A program made the position numbers and the translations under genes. The notes under the pieces were generated by a model. That model searched no databases. It saw nothing but the letters and a program-made list of their open reading frames with translations, and was not told the origin of the DNA. From NCBI GenBank assembly GCA_031256795.1, contig JAIRPW010000043.1:1-64000 (forward strand): a DNA stretch of 64,000 nt, written 5' to 3'. This DNA is from Zoogloeaceae bacterium. Its GTDB lineage: Bacteria > Pseudomonadota > Gammaproteobacteria > Burkholderiales > Rhodocyclaceae. Of this stretch, positions 8,936-18,459 are shown one piece after another (within the stretch, counting starts at the first letter, position 1; every line of letters starts with the position of its first letter).

Positions 8936-9760
8936 TCAGAGTTTGAAGGTAAAACGCATTTTGACGCCGACTACCTCAATTTCATCCCCTTCTTCCAGCC
9001 GATAGGCAGTTTCCAGGAGCGGGCGTTGGTTGACCAGCGGACGACTCGCTCCTTCGACATGAGAAAGATAGAAATTGTAGCCTTCGCGGCGAATCGCGGC
9101 GATTTGCCCGCCCATTTTTCCCAGCAAGGTATGCTCTTTGGTGAGCGGCAGCTCTTTATTTTTGTTGCTGCCATTCATGATTTTCAAGACCGCGCGCAAA
9201 GTAATGGGCGGTAAATCCTGCGGAATCGAAAAAGGCGCGGAGACTTGCTGCGGCGTGGAGGATGTTCCTAGGTCGCGTTGGGATTGCAGCATCTCCTGCG
9301 GAGAAAAAGCCACAGTCTCCACGCAACTGCTTTCCGTGCCGACGTTGGAACTCATGCCATAATTATTTTCAAATTGCGTGGCCGTGCCAATGTTAGTGGT
9401 GACGCCGGAATAGTTAGAGGTGCTTACCGCCATTTCAATCCGCCTTTCCTCGGCGCTGGTTTCTTCCGGGGAAGCGGTTGCCAGATATTTGATTTTGTAT
9501 TTTCCCATGCCGATTTCGTCGTTATCATGCAAGACGCATTTCTTGATATTGTGCCCATTGACTTGCGTGCCATTGGTGCTGTTCAAATCTTCAAGAAAAG
9601 AATCTTTCAGAATCGTAACAATAGCGGCATGTTCTCCAGAAATGGCAAGGTTGTTGATCTGAATGTCATTGGCGGCGCGTCGGCCAATCGTGATGCGCGG
9701 CTTGTTGAGATAGAACTCCTTGAGCACCAGCCCATCCATGGAGAGTATCAGTTTTGCCAT
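8936..9760 (-). CDS. FHA-domain protein with two FHA modules
   Basis: The ORF starts at 9886, but the likely start is the ATG at 9760 (MAKLILSMDG), one base after the PP2C stop, with GAGG upstream; this gives 274 aa. FHA domains bind phosphothreonine. The N-terminal FHA (about 1-95) has ITIGRRAANDIQINN, SGEHAAI and the DLNSTNGTQVNG motif. A Ser/Thr/Asn-rich linker (about 100-185) follows, then a second, less typical FHA-like domain (TLLGKMGGQIAAI ... VNQRPL ... LEEGDEIEVVGVKMRF). Coupling to a phosphatase indicates a Ser/Thr phosphorylation circuit, but no kinase gene is nearby. Confidence 0.85.
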   Translation of the reverse strand: MAKLILSMDGLVLKEFYLNKPRITIGRRAANDIQINNLAISGEHAAIVTILKDSFLEDLNSTNGTQVNGHNIKKCVLHDNDEIGMGKYKIKYLATASPEETSAEERRIEMAVSTSNYSGVTTNIGTATQFENNYGMSSNVGTESSCVETVAFSPQEMLQSQRDLGTSSTPQQVSAPFSIPQDLPPITLRAVLKIMNGSNKNKELPLTKEHTLLGKMGGQIAAIRREGYNFYLSHVEGASRPLVNQRPLLETAYRLEEGDEIEVVGVKMRFTFKL

Positions 9761-9761
9761 T

Positions 9762-10562
9762 TTAAAATGTCCTCGCGCGGCGCGGCTTACGCCTAATTTT
9801 ATGGAATTTCCGTTGTGTCTGGTTCTCAACGCGCGCCAGAATAACGGAAACGTTATCTTCACCGCCCTGAATATTGGCAGCGTCAATCAGCGCGCTCGCA
9901 ATCTCCGGCAAATAGGCATTTTGGCGCAGAACGCGCGCGATTTCCGCTGCTTCTAGCATTTCATGCAGACCATCAGACGAAAAGAGATAGAGATCACCAA
10001 GACGTATATCATACCTGTTGATTGTCGGTTGGGCTACGCCCTCAACGCCCATGGCGCGGACCAAGATGTTCCGAAAGGGGAAAAAGCGCGCATCCTCCAG
10101 CGTGAGCAGCCCCTGATCCAGAGATTCCTGCACGAGAGAATGATCGCGGGTGAGTTGCGTCAGGCGGTTATCGCGCCAAAGATAGCAGCGAGAATCTCCA
10201 ACGTGCGCAAGCCAAAGGCTTTCAGTTATAAAAATTCCCGCGACCAGCGTGCTGCCCATGCCTTTCAAAGCGGGGTTCTTCATGGAAACCTTGCGTATTT
10301 CCTGATGCGCGGCCTCAATGTGCAAGGCCAGAGTCGTTTCCACGCCAGACTTGCGAAAATCCGCGCGAGCGAGCGAAGCGGAAAGCTGCTCAATCAGCAG
10401 ATTGGCCGCGACCGCGCCGCCTTGATGTCCGCCCATGCCGTCGGCCAGAATCGCCAAACCCTTGCCCGCATCGCAAAACACAGCGTCTTCGTTGTGCGCG
10501 CGCACACGGCCTGTGTCTGAACGCGCGGTCATGGACAGGGGGAGGAGGGCGCTCTGAGACAT
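9762..10562 (-). CDS. PP2C-family serine/threonine phosphatase
   Basis: About 266 residues from the ATG at 10562; a GTG at 10607 would add 15 residues and neither start has a clear ribosome site. Metal-dependent PP2C (Stp/PrpC-like) motifs are present: SDTGRVRAHNEDA, LAILADGMGGHQGG, WLAHVGDSRCYLWR, FSSDGL and GGEDNVSVIL, which supply the acidic metal ligands. The tail is basic. It is expected to dephosphorylate Ser/Thr-phosphoproteins. It is translationally coupled to the FHA gene (stop and next start separated by 1 nt). Confidence 0.9.
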   Translation of the reverse strand: MSQSALLPLSMTARSDTGRVRAHNEDAVFCDAGKGLAILADGMGGHQGGAVAANLLIEQLSASLARADFRKSGVETTLALHIEAAHQEIRKVSMKNPALKGMGSTLVAGIFITESLWLAHVGDSRCYLWRDNRLTQLTRDHSLVQESLDQGLLTLEDARFFPFRNILVRAMGVEGVAQPTINRYDIRLGDLYLFSSDGLHEMLEAAEIARVLRQNAYLPEIASALIDAANIQGGEDNVSVILARVENQTQRKFHKIRRKPRRARTF

Positions 10563-10664
10563 ATTTTTTTGGGATAGGGCTTGCGAATCAATAGGTTTTC
10601 GGCACACACTTCATATCTTAATGATAAATCACTCTGGCAACGCTAGCATAAAACAGGCAGATTC

Positions 10665-11804
10665 ATGGCAAAAACAATCAAAGTGATGATCGTCGACGAT
10701 TCCATTCTCGTGCGCCAGGTGCTTTCGAGAATGCTGGCGTCCGACCCCTCGATTACGGTAATTGGCACGGCATGCGATCCCATAGACGCGCGAAACAAGA
10801 TGGAGCGCGAGTGGCCGGATGTGCTGGTGCTTGATATCGAAATGCCGCGCATGGACGGCATTTCCTTTCTGACGCAGATTATGCGCGATCATCCTACTCC
10901 GACCATCATTTGCTCCAGTCTTGCAGAAAAAGGCGGCCAGATATCGCTGGACGCGCTGGCGGCGGGAGCGGTGTCCGTCATCAGCAAGCCAAAATCGGGC
11001 GTAAAACAGTTTTTGGAAGATTTGGCGGTTGATTTGTGTCAGTCTGTTCACGCGGCCGCATCGGCCAATCTTAAGGCGCTTTTGCCCAAAGAGTCTGGCG
11101 GGGGCGCTACGCAATCCTTCGTCGCCGCAAAACGCGCGGTATTGCCGCCAGTTCTCGCGCCCAACCGGCCAAAATTTACGGCGGACGTCATGCTGCCGCT
11201 GCTGCGGAACGCACCAATTCTGCGCGCGGGCGAGCGCTTTGTCGCCATTGGGACTTCCACGGGGGGGACGCAGGCATTGGAAGCTGTGCTGACCCGGCTG
11301 CCGGAAGATACGCTGGGGCTTGTAGTCGTGCAGCATATGCCGGAAAACTTTACTGGCATGTTTACGCAGCGGCTGGACGGGCAGTGCAAGATTCAGGTAC
11401 GCGAGGCGCGCGACGGTGACCGCGTGCAGCGGGGAGTCGCGCTGATCGCGCCCGGCGGCAAGCATATGATGGTCAAACGCGCGGGAGCGCAATATAAAGT
11501 GGAGATTCGCGGCGGCCCGCCCGTTAGTCGTCATACGCCGTCGGTGGACGTGCTATTCCGCTCGGTGGCCAATGCCGCGGGGCCGAACGCTCTGGGCGTG
11601 ATTATGACCGGCATGGGAGACGACGGCGCGGTTGGGCTGAAGGAAATGCACGAAGTCGGCGCGTCTACGATCGCGCAGGACGAGGCGACCTGCGTAGTTT
11701 TCGGTATGCCGAAAGAGGCCATTAAATTGGGCGCGGCGGATGATGTTCTGCCATTGGATAAAATTCCCGAAGCCATTGTCGGCTATACCCGAAACCCTAA
11801 ATAA
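10665..11804 (+). CDS. cheB: Chemotaxis response regulator protein-glutamate methylesterase CheB
   Basis: 379 residues. The receiver domain (1-125) has the acidic pair DD at 11-12, the phospho-acceptor Asp57 in VLVLDIEMP and Lys108 in SKPKSG. The C-terminal methylesterase keeps the catalytic Ser198 (GTSTGG), His224 (VVQHMPENF) and Asp320 (TGMGDDG). It removes methyl groups from chemoreceptors or acts on receptor-like sensors. No cheA, cheR, cheW or receptor gene is in the window, so it is an orphan here. It is divergent from the PP2C/FHA pair across about 100 bp. Confidence 0.93.
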   Translation: MAKTIKVMIVDDSILVRQVLSRMLASDPSITVIGTACDPIDARNKMEREWPDVLVLDIEMPRMDGISFLTQIMRDHPTPTIICSSLAEKGGQISLDALAAGAVSVISKPKSGVKQFLEDLAVDLCQSVHAAASANLKALLPKESGGGATQSFVAAKRAVLPPVLAPNRPKFTADVMLPLLRNAPILRAGERFVAIGTSTGGTQALEAVLTRLPEDTLGLVVVQHMPENFTGMFTQRLDGQCKIQVREARDGDRVQRGVALIAPGGKHMMVKRAGAQYKVEIRGGPPVSRHTPSVDVLFRSVANAAGPNALGVIMTGMGDDGAVGLKEMHEVGASTIAQDEATCVVFGMPKEAIKLGAADDVLPLDKIPEAIVGYTRNPK

Positions 11805-11846
11805 TCCTTTTGCCGCCGCAGAACAACATCCTCAGGCGTGTCGTTC

Positions 11847-12326
11847 TCATGGCGCGGAAAATTCCAGGCGGAGCAGACGCCACGCGCCGTTTTGCTGAAT
11901 CCAGCCCAGGCGTACCTGATAGCGGTTCGCGTTTTCAGGAATCAATCCGTCCGCGCCGATCAGCAGAATTTCGCCTTCGCTGATCGCGCGATCTGGCGTT
12001 CCGGGCGAGAGCCGATTTTCCAGCCGCAACGTCATAACGCGAATATTTTTGTGTCGGGAGAACGCGGCAAACAATACCCGCTTTGCCCAGTCACGGTTTT
12101 CATCTGGCGCGCGCGCGGCAAAATCCGCATGCAGGAGACCGAGAACTTGCGCCGTATCTTTTTCCGCAATGCCGCGCTGCAAAGTATCCGTTGCCTTATC
12201 AAGGGCGGACAGGGCGTCGTCTTTTCGGGCGCAGGCGGCGCAAAGCAAAGCGCAAATAAAAAATAAACAGAGAAACCCCGGTAAGCGTCCTGTTTGCCGA
12301 TCATGGCATGCCAAAAACTGTCCCAT
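11847..12326 (-). CDS. Putative lipoprotein with NTF2-like fold
   Basis: The ORF opens at 12422, but the ATG at 12326 has AGGAG eight bases upstream and begins the export signal, giving 159 aa. After a basic start (HDRQTGR) comes a hydrophobic stretch ending in LLCAACARK, a plausible though imperfect lipobox. The mature part (ALDKATDTLQRGIAEKD ... WIQQNGAWRLLRLEF) has the helix-then-sheet pattern of NTF2-like/DUF4440 proteins. Function is unknown. It is divergent from the TolC/Mac operon. Confidence 0.65.
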   Translation of the reverse strand: MGQFLACHDRQTGRLPGFLCLFFICALLCAACARKDDALSALDKATDTLQRGIAEKDTAQVLGLLHADFAARAPDENRDWAKRVLFAAFSRHKNIRVMTLRLENRLSPGTPDRAISEGEILLIGADGLIPENANRYQVRLGWIQQNGAWRLLRLEFSAP

Positions 12327-12431
12327 TTTTGCCGCTCCTGAAAGTGTTTCAAAAATAAAGCTATTTTGGTGGAATGACAAAGGCTTACATTCGTACGCAA
12401 TACAAATGTAACATTTGCGCAACGTTCTTTT

Positions 12432-12460
12432 TTTAATCGTAAATAAAATTTGGTTATACT
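12432..12460 (+). promoter_or_regulatory. Possible promoter of the TolC/Mac operon
   Basis: A good -10 box (TATACT, 12455-12460) lies 17 bp from a weak -35 (TTTAAT, 12432-12437) in an AT-rich divergent gap. If used, transcription would begin near 12467, which rules out the TTG at 12450 as the tolC start. Confidence 0.35.
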
Positions 12461-12491
12461 GCGCCGCATTGAGTTTTCAGGGTTCTTCTTC

Positions 12492-13895
12492 TTGTTTTCA
12501 TTCCGTTCTTCCTTGTCGCGGAATTGTACTGTCTTTTTGATTTTATCCGCGCTTTCGGGCTTGATTCATGCCGCGCCCGATCCTTTTTCCGTGGAAGACG
12601 GTATCGCCGCGCCTTGTCCTTTGCCCGGCGCGCCCTTTATTCCGCCCGCCGCGCCGCTTACTCTTCCAGAGGTCATTGATCTTGCGCTTTGTCATAATCC
12701 GAAGACTCGATCCGCTTGGGCAAACGCGAAAATTGAGGCCAACCTGCTAGGACAAGCGCAGGCCGCCTATTTACCCAGCTTGGACGGTCAACTGGAAAGC
12801 AGCCGGAAAAAAACGCGCTATAACCACGATCCTGCCAGTACAGACCGGCAAAAAACAGCGTCGCTTTCTCTTTCCTGGCTCTTGCTTGATTTTGGCGGGC
12901 GCTCGGCGAACATGGACTATCAGCGGCAGCTTTTAAGCGCCGCTCTCGCGGAACAGGAAACCGCGCGGCAGACGGTTTTTCTGGAAACCTTAAATGCTTT
13001 TTATCAGGTACATGCCCATATTGCCGCCGTGGAAGCGGCAAAAGCGTCTGAGGCGGCGGCAGAGCGCAGTTTTCGCACGGCCAGCGGACGGTATCAGGCG
13101 GGGGTTGCCACGCCGGTTGAGCAGCTCCAGGCGGAAACCGCTTTTTCTCAAGCGGTTTTGAGCCGTATCAAAAGCGAGGGAGAGCTGGCGAACGCGCGCG
13201 GCGCGCTAGCCTACGCGCTGGGTTTGGACGCGCACGTCTTGATTCCGCTTATCAATCCCGGCGTTTTGCCGGCGCTGGCCGAAGCCCAGGATTTCACAAA
13301 TCAGATTGAAGAATTGATTGCGCGGGCGATTGCCAATCGCCCGGACATTGCCGCTTCCGAAGCGCGCTATCGCGCCGCCGAAGCGGCAACGCGCGCCGCT
13401 CGTTCACAGGGTTTGCCCACCCTCTCTTTTTCTGCTTTCGCCAACCGGCAAGAGGGGCATGCTACAGACAGCCGCAGCGGCAGCCTTGGCCTTACTCTCA
13501 GAGTTCCGCTCTTCAGCGGTTTTGCCGACAGTTACCGCATACGCGCGGCAGAAGCGCGCCTGGAGCAAAGCGGAGTCGCGCGCGAGCAACTTTTGCGGGA
13601 CGTCAGCCTGGATGTTTGGCGATCCGCCCAGGAGCTGCGCGTTACGACGCAAAGCCTTGCAACGACGCTCAATCTTTTTGCTTCCGCTGAGGCGGCGGAA
13701 GCAATGGCGCTGGGGCGTTATCAATCTGGAGTCGGCACGATTCTGGATGTGCTCAACGCGCAAAGCGCTCTGGCAGACGCCAGAATGCAGCGCATTTCCG
13801 CTGCCTATAATTGGCGCATGCACCGCGCCGCGCTTGCCCGCGCCCTGGGTACTCTGGGAAAACCACTGTTGGATGAACTGCTTGATACGCCATGA
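12492..13895 (+). CDS. TolC-family outer-membrane efflux channel
   Basis: The ORF begins at a TTG at 12450, but no ATG is available and a -10 box overlaps that point. TTG at 12492 or 12513 gives a better signal peptide (FLILSALSGLIHA). The protein has the duplicated TolC-type repeat: LPEVIDLALCHNPKTRSAWANAKIEA early, then long helical Ala/Gln-rich segments, GRYQAGVATPVEQLQAETA, and a second half with RPDIAASEARYRAAEAATRAARSQGLPTLS and GRYQSGVGTILDVLNAQSALADA. It forms the outer-membrane exit duct for the MacA/MacB pump encoded next. Its stop overlaps the macA start (ATGA). Confidence 0.88.
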   Translation: MFSFRSSLSRNCTVFLILSALSGLIHAAPDPFSVEDGIAAPCPLPGAPFIPPAAPLTLPEVIDLALCHNPKTRSAWANAKIEANLLGQAQAAYLPSLDGQLESSRKKTRYNHDPASTDRQKTASLSLSWLLLDFGGRSANMDYQRQLLSAALAEQETARQTVFLETLNAFYQVHAHIAAVEAAKASEAAAERSFRTASGRYQAGVATPVEQLQAETAFSQAVLSRIKSEGELANARGALAYALGLDAHVLIPLINPGVLPALAEAQDFTNQIEELIARAIANRPDIAASEARYRAAEAATRAARSQGLPTLSFSAFANRQEGHATDSRSGSLGLTLRVPLFSGFADSYRIRAAEARLEQSGVAREQLLRDVSLDVWRSAQELRVTTQSLATTLNLFASAEAAEAMALGRYQSGVGTILDVLNAQSALADARMQRISAAYNWRMHRAALARALGTLGKPLLDELLDTP

Positions 13896-15151
13896 AAAAA
13901 ATATCCAGAAAATCCCTATGGCTAACCGTCGTCGTTCTCGGCTTGTGCGCGCTCGTTTTTTTTGTTTGGCGCGGCCAGGGGGATGCGCGTTCGCCAGAAG
14001 CGCGTTATCAATTTACCGCAATCACGGAAGGATCGCTGCGGCAGGGTGTTTCCGCCAACGGGACCTTGAATCCGGTCACGCTGGTCAATGTCGGAACGCA
14101 AGTCTCTGGAAGCGTTAAAACTTTATATGCGGATTTCAATGACAAAGTCGAGAAAGATCAGATTTTGGCCGAATTGGACGACGCGATGCTTTCTGCGCAA
14201 GCGCGGCAGAGCGAGGCCAATCTTATCAGCGCGCGCGCCTCGCTTGATCTCGCGCGCGCCAACGAAGATCGGATGCGTACGCTTTTTGGACAAAATTACG
14301 TCTCCAAACAAGAGATGGATCAGTCCGTGCAGGTTTTGAAAAGCGCCGAGGCGCAAGTAAGACAGGCGACCGCGCAATTTGACAAAGATAAAGCCAATCT
14401 GGGTTTTGCGGTGATCCGTTCGCCGGTCTCAGGCGTGGTTGTTGACCGGCAGGTGGACGTAGGGCAGACAGTCGCAGCGAGTTTTCAGACTCCTACGCTT
14501 TTCAAAATCGCGCAGGATTTGTCCAAGATGCAGATTGATTCCGCCTTCGCGGAAGCGGACGTCGGCAGCATCAAGGTTGGACAATCGGCGCGCTTTACTG
14601 TGGATGCTTTTCCTAACCGCAGCTTCGCGGGGCGTGTGCGGCAGGTACGCCTGAATCCTACGACGACCTCCAATGTTGTTACGTACAATGTCGTGGTTGC
14701 CGTGGATAATCCGGATCAGATTTTATTGCCCGGCATGACCGCTTACGTCAATATTGTGGTGGCGGAACGCCAAAAGGCGCTTCTGATTCCCAATGCCGCG
14801 TTGCGCTTTAAGCCGCCTGCCGAGGCAGGGGAAAAGCAGCAGGGCGGTTTCCTGACTTCGTTACAGGCAGGGTTGCGGCGTCCGCCGGGCATGGGAGTTC
14901 CCCGCGGGCGCTCCGGCGCGGCAGGCGGTTCAGGCGCAAAACCGCAGGAAGGCGAGGGAATGAAAGGGCAGGCGTATGTGCTGCGCGACGGGCAGCTGGC
15001 TCCCGTGCCGCTTGTCCTTGGAATTACCGATAACCGCTTTACGGAGATTGTCGGCGGCGCGCTGAAAGCGGGCGATAGGGTGATTACCGGCGAGGCAGGG
15101 GTTGCCGCGTCCTCATCAAGCGGCGGCGGTATGCGTTTTCGGCCTTTTTAA
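13892..15151 (+). CDS. macA: Periplasmic adaptor of a MacAB-type exporter
   Basis: 419 residues. It has an N-terminal membrane anchor (SLWLTVVVLGLCALVFFVW), then lipoyl and beta-barrel halves (GTLNPVTLVNVGTQVSGSVKTLYADFNDKV and VIRSPVSGVVVDRQVDVGQTVAAS) around a coiled-coil hairpin (about 95-165). This is the HlyD/MacA membrane-fusion fold that links the ABC pump to TolC. An unusual Gly/Pro/Arg-rich insert (about 305-355, GVPRGRSGAAGGSG) and a Ser/Gly tail are low-complexity additions. Substrates of the family include macrolides, lipopeptides and protoporphyrin; the substrate here is unknown. Confidence 0.88.
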   Translation: MKKISRKSLWLTVVVLGLCALVFFVWRGQGDARSPEARYQFTAITEGSLRQGVSANGTLNPVTLVNVGTQVSGSVKTLYADFNDKVEKDQILAELDDAMLSAQARQSEANLISARASLDLARANEDRMRTLFGQNYVSKQEMDQSVQVLKSAEAQVRQATAQFDKDKANLGFAVIRSPVSGVVVDRQVDVGQTVAASFQTPTLFKIAQDLSKMQIDSAFAEADVGSIKVGQSARFTVDAFPNRSFAGRVRQVRLNPTTTSNVVTYNVVVAVDNPDQILLPGMTAYVNIVVAERQKALLIPNAALRFKPPAEAGEKQQGGFLTSLQAGLRRPPGMGVPRGRSGAAGGSGAKPQEGEGMKGQAYVLRDGQLAPVPLVLGITDNRFTEIVGGALKAGDRVITGEAGVAASSSSGGGMRFRPF

Positions 15152-15178
15152 TTCGTACCGGAAATTTTGTCCGCCTCC

Positions 15179-15904
15179 ATGCGCGATACGCTCCTTTGCA
15201 TCCGCCGCCTTTACAAGGAATATCCGACGCCCGCCGGTGCGTTTCCGGCATTAAAGGATGTGAATCTTTCCATTGGCGCGGGGGAATTTGTCGCCATCAT
15301 GGGGCCTTCCGGATCCGGGAAATCAACTTTCATGAATATTCTGGGCTGTTTGGACCGCCCGACTTCTGGAGTTTACGAAATTAAGGGGCAGAATGTTTCC
15401 GTCCTTTCCAAGGACGAGACCGCGCGTCTGCGCGGGGATTTGTTAGGCTTTGTGTTCCAGGGATTTAATTTGTTGCCGCGCATGAGCCTGGAGGACAATG
15501 TCGCCTTACCGCTTATTTACGCGGACGTCAAAAAAGAAGAGCGCCGCAGCCGTGCGCGGGAGTTGCTTTGCAAGGTGGGGCTTCAGCAATACACGCACTC
15601 CCGCCCCAACCAAATTTCCGGGGGGCAGCAGCAGCGGGTTGCCATTGCTCGCGCGCTCGTGAATCGTCCGCGTCTGCTTCTGGCTGACGAGCCTACCGGG
15701 AATTTGGATACCCATACCAGCGAGGAAATTATGACGCTCTTTACCGGCTTGAATCGAGAGGGCATTACGATTGTGCTGGTGACGCATGAGCCGGATATTG
15801 CCCGTTATGCCGGACGGCAAGTGCATTTTCGTGATGGCGCGATTGTCCGCGATGAGCCAACTCAGGAAAATTCTGGCCGCAATGACCCGGAGGAGGCGAT
15901 TTGA
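15179..15904 (+). CDS. macB: ABC transporter ATPase, MacB-type nucleotide-binding chain
   Basis: About 241 residues from the ATG at 15179; a TTG at 15167 with GGAA upstream is an alternative. Walker A is GPSGSGKST, the Q-loop is FVFQGFNLLP, the signature is ISGGQQQRVAIARAL and Walker B is LLLADEPTGNLD; the TGNLD form is typical of the LolD/MacB/FtsE group. In the Escherichia coli MacB this domain is fused to the permease; here it is a separate protein whose stop overlaps the permease start (TGATG). It powers efflux with MacA and TolC. Confidence 0.9.
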   Translation: MRDTLLCIRRLYKEYPTPAGAFPALKDVNLSIGAGEFVAIMGPSGSGKSTFMNILGCLDRPTSGVYEIKGQNVSVLSKDETARLRGDLLGFVFQGFNLLPRMSLEDNVALPLIYADVKKEERRSRARELLCKVGLQQYTHSRPNQISGGQQQRVAIARALVNRPRLLLADEPTGNLDTHTSEEIMTLFTGLNREGITIVLVTHEPDIARYAGRQVHFRDGAIVRDEPTQENSGRNDPEEAI

Positions 15905-17127
15905 TGCTTTTGCGCGGCATGTTTCATGAGGCGTCAAATGCCATCAGCGCCAATCGTTTGCGCACGCTGCTCACCATGCTGGGCATGGTCATTGGCGTCG
16001 GCGCGGTCGTGCTGATGATTTCCATTGGTCAGGGAGCGCAATTCGCGGTTAAGCAGAGCATCGACTCTATCGGCAGCAATCTTTTTATCGTTATGTCGGG
16101 CGGCGCGACAACGGGAGGCGTGCGCACCGGAATGGGCAACGCGCCCACGCTTACGCTTGCCGACGCCGCCGCAATCCGCGAATTGCCGGGCATTGTCGCG
16201 GTTGCGCCCCTGCATATGGGCGCGGCGCAAATTGTCTACGGAGCGCAAAACTGGAATACCAGCGTCTATGGCTCTACGCCTGATTTTCACGAGGTTCGTT
16301 CCTGGCCGGTTGCTTCAGGCGTTTCTTTCACAGATTCAGATTTGCGCTCGGCTTCCCGTGTCGCCTTGATTGGTCAGAGCGTTGCCGAAAATCTTTTTCC
16401 GAATGAAGACCCGGTTGGCAAAACCCTGCGTATCCGCCAATCCCCCTATCAAATTCTCGGTGTGCTGGCCGCCAAAGGGCAAAGCCCGGATGGGCAGGAT
16501 CAAGATGACTCCGTGATGATTCCCATCACGACCGCACAGCGAAAGCTGTTTGGCTCGCCTTTTCCTGGAACAGTGCGTTTTGTCGGCGTTAAGGCTGAAA
16601 GCGCGGAAGCCATGCCGAAGCTGGAAGCGGATATTAACGCCTTGCTTGCGCAGCGGCACCGCATCCGTGAAGGGCAAGAAAACGATTTCACCGTAAAAAA
16701 TCTTTCGGATATTGTAGAAATCGCGGTTGAAACGACGCGGGTCATGTCTTTGCTGCTGGGGGCGATTGCCTCTATCTCCCTGATTGTCGGCGGAATCGGC
16801 ATTATGAATATCATGTTGGTCTCTGTTACCGAGCGTACCCGCGAAATCGGCATCCGCATGGCGATTGGCGCGCGCGAGCAGGATGTTCTCATGCAGTTTT
16901 TGCTGGAAGCCATTCTGATTTCTGCGGTGGGCTGCTTGATTGGCCTGGTTTTGGGGATAGGCGGCGCGATGGCCGCGAATATGCTGGCGGGAGTTCCGGT
17001 AGTCATTTCTGGCGGGACGGTTCTGATTGCTTTTGGCGTGGCGGCTGCGACGGGTATTTTTTTTGGGTTTTACCCGGCGCGCAAAGCCGCCCGCCTTGAT
17101 CCGATTGAAGCGTTGCGCTATCAGTAA
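15904..17127 (+). CDS. ABC transporter permease, MacB/FtsX-type chain
   Basis: 407 residues from the ATG at 15904, with GGAGGAGG nine bases upstream. It has one N-terminal membrane helix (TLLTMLGMVIGVGAVVLMIS), a large periplasmic domain (about 50-265, MacB_PCD) and three C-terminal helices in the FtsX domain (SLLLGAIASISLIVGGIGIMNIMLVSVTERTREIGIRMAIGA). The PARKAARLDPIEALRYQ end is the family signature. It works as a dimer with the ATPase encoded just upstream. Confidence 0.9.
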   Translation: MLLRGMFHEASNAISANRLRTLLTMLGMVIGVGAVVLMISIGQGAQFAVKQSIDSIGSNLFIVMSGGATTGGVRTGMGNAPTLTLADAAAIRELPGIVAVAPLHMGAAQIVYGAQNWNTSVYGSTPDFHEVRSWPVASGVSFTDSDLRSASRVALIGQSVAENLFPNEDPVGKTLRIRQSPYQILGVLAAKGQSPDGQDQDDSVMIPITTAQRKLFGSPFPGTVRFVGVKAESAEAMPKLEADINALLAQRHRIREGQENDFTVKNLSDIVEIAVETTRVMSLLLGAIASISLIVGGIGIMNIMLVSVTERTREIGIRMAIGAREQDVLMQFLLEAILISAVGCLIGLVLGIGGAMAANMLAGVPVVISGGTVLIAFGVAAATGIFFGFYPARKAARLDPIEALRYQ

Positions 17128-17169
17128 GCCGTCCGCCGGGTAAGCGGCGAACGGAAGAGGGAAGAGGGG

Positions 17170-18408
17170 TTAGGCCTCTACAGGCCGGATTTTCCCGGCG
17201 GCCAGCTTTGCGCGCGCGCGCGCTTCTTTTGTAGTAGCGCCTGTGGCTACGGCAACTCCCATGCGCCGTTTTTTGAAACTCTCCGGCTTCCCGAAAAGGC
17301 GTACGTCGCTGTTTGGCACGCAAAGCGCCTCAGCCACGCCTTCATAAGCGACGCCGCGCGCGTCTAGCCCGCCGTAAATTACCGCCGACGCTCCCGGCGC
17401 GCGCGAAGACGTATCTACCGGCAGCCCCAAAATGGCGCGGGCATGCAGTTCAAACTCGGACAAACGCTGCGAGGCCAGCGTTACCAGACCCGTATCGTGT
17501 GGGCGCGGGCTGACCTCGGAAAACCAAACCTCATCTCCGCGCACAAACATTTCCACTCCGAAAATTCCGCGCCCTCCCAAATTTCCGGTGACCGCCCCGG
17601 CAATGGCGCGCGCTTTTTTCAGAGCGGCAGAACTCATCTCCTGCGGCTGCCAGGATTCCACATAGTCGCCATTGATCTGCACATGACCGATTGGCTCGCA
17701 AAAATATGTTTCTACCGCGCCCGCCGCGCCTATGGCGCGCACTGTCAGCAGGGTAATTTCATATTCAAAATCAATGAAGCCCTCAACGATGACCCGCCCT
17801 TTGGCCACACGTCCGGACTGCATGGCGTAATCCCATGCGCGCGCCGTATCCGCCGCGCTGCGCAAAAGCGACTGCCCTTTGCCTGATGAGGACATCGTTG
17901 GTTTGACAAGACAGGGATAGCCAATGCCGGAATCAATTGCGCGCGCAAGCTCCTCAAGCGAACTGGCAAAAGCATAGGGCGAAGTGGGTAACCCCAGCGT
18001 TTCTGCGGCCAGACAGCGGATGCCTTCCCGATCCATTGTAAGCATGGCCGCGCGCGCTGTCGGAATGATCTCGGTGAAACCTTCGCGCTCAAGATCAAGC
18101 AGCAGTTCTGTGGCGATGGCTTCAATTTCAGGCACGACAAGCTGCGGGCGCTCCCGTTCAATTATTTTTCGCAGCGCGTCTGCGTCGGTCATGGAAACCA
18201 CGTGCGCGCGATGCGCCACTTGCATTCCCGGCGCGTCGGCGTAGCGATCGACGGCAATGGTTTCAACGCCAAGGCGTTGCAGGGCGATGAGAACTTCTTT
18301 TCCCAATTCACCCGCGCCAAGAAGCATCACGCGCGTAGCCGACGGGGAAAGCGGCGTTCCAATCCGGCGCGGAGAGAGTGAGCCTTTGGAAGAAATTGTG
18401 TCGGACAT
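17170..18408 (-). CDS. purT: Formate-dependent phosphoribosylglycinamide formyltransferase (GAR transformylase 2)
   Basis: 412 residues. This ATP-grasp enzyme uses formate and ATP to make formyl-GAR in purine synthesis, without folate. Visible are [13 protein letters not shown] (23-40), [11 protein letters not shown], the ATP-grasp segment [17 protein letters not shown] and [23 protein letters not shown] precedes the ATG at 18408. It is convergent with the Mac operon and stands alone. purF further right belongs to the same pathway. Confidence 0.94.
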   Translation of the reverse strand: MSDTISSKGSLSPRRIGTPLSPSATRVMLLGAGELGKEVLIALQRLGVETIAVDRYADAPGMQVAHRAHVVSMTDADALRKIIERERPQLVVPEIEAIATELLLDLEREGFTEIIPTARAAMLTMDREGIRCLAAETLGLPTSPYAFASSLEELARAIDSGIGYPCLVKPTMSSSGKGQSLLRSAADTARAWDYAMQSGRVAKGRVIVEGFIDFEYEITLLTVRAIGAAGAVETYFCEPIGHVQINGDYVESWQPQEMSSAALKKARAIAGAVTGNLGGRGIFGVEMFVRGDEVWFSEVSPRPHDTGLVTLASQRLSEFELHARAILGLPVDTSSRAPGASAVIYGGLDARGVAYEGVAEALCVPNSDVRLFGKPESFKKRRMGVAVATGATTKEARARAKLAAGKIRPVEA

Positions 18409-18459
18409 GCGCGTTCTCCAAAAAAATTATCGCCGAAAGAACTGAATGGAATGCTCTTT

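Noticed and set aside
10629-11534. 301-aa minus-strand ORF
   Set aside because: Exactly antisense to cheB, whose catalytic residues are all intact.
13318-14118. 266-aa plus-strand ORF
   Set aside because: Out-of-frame shadow spanning the tolC-macA junction.
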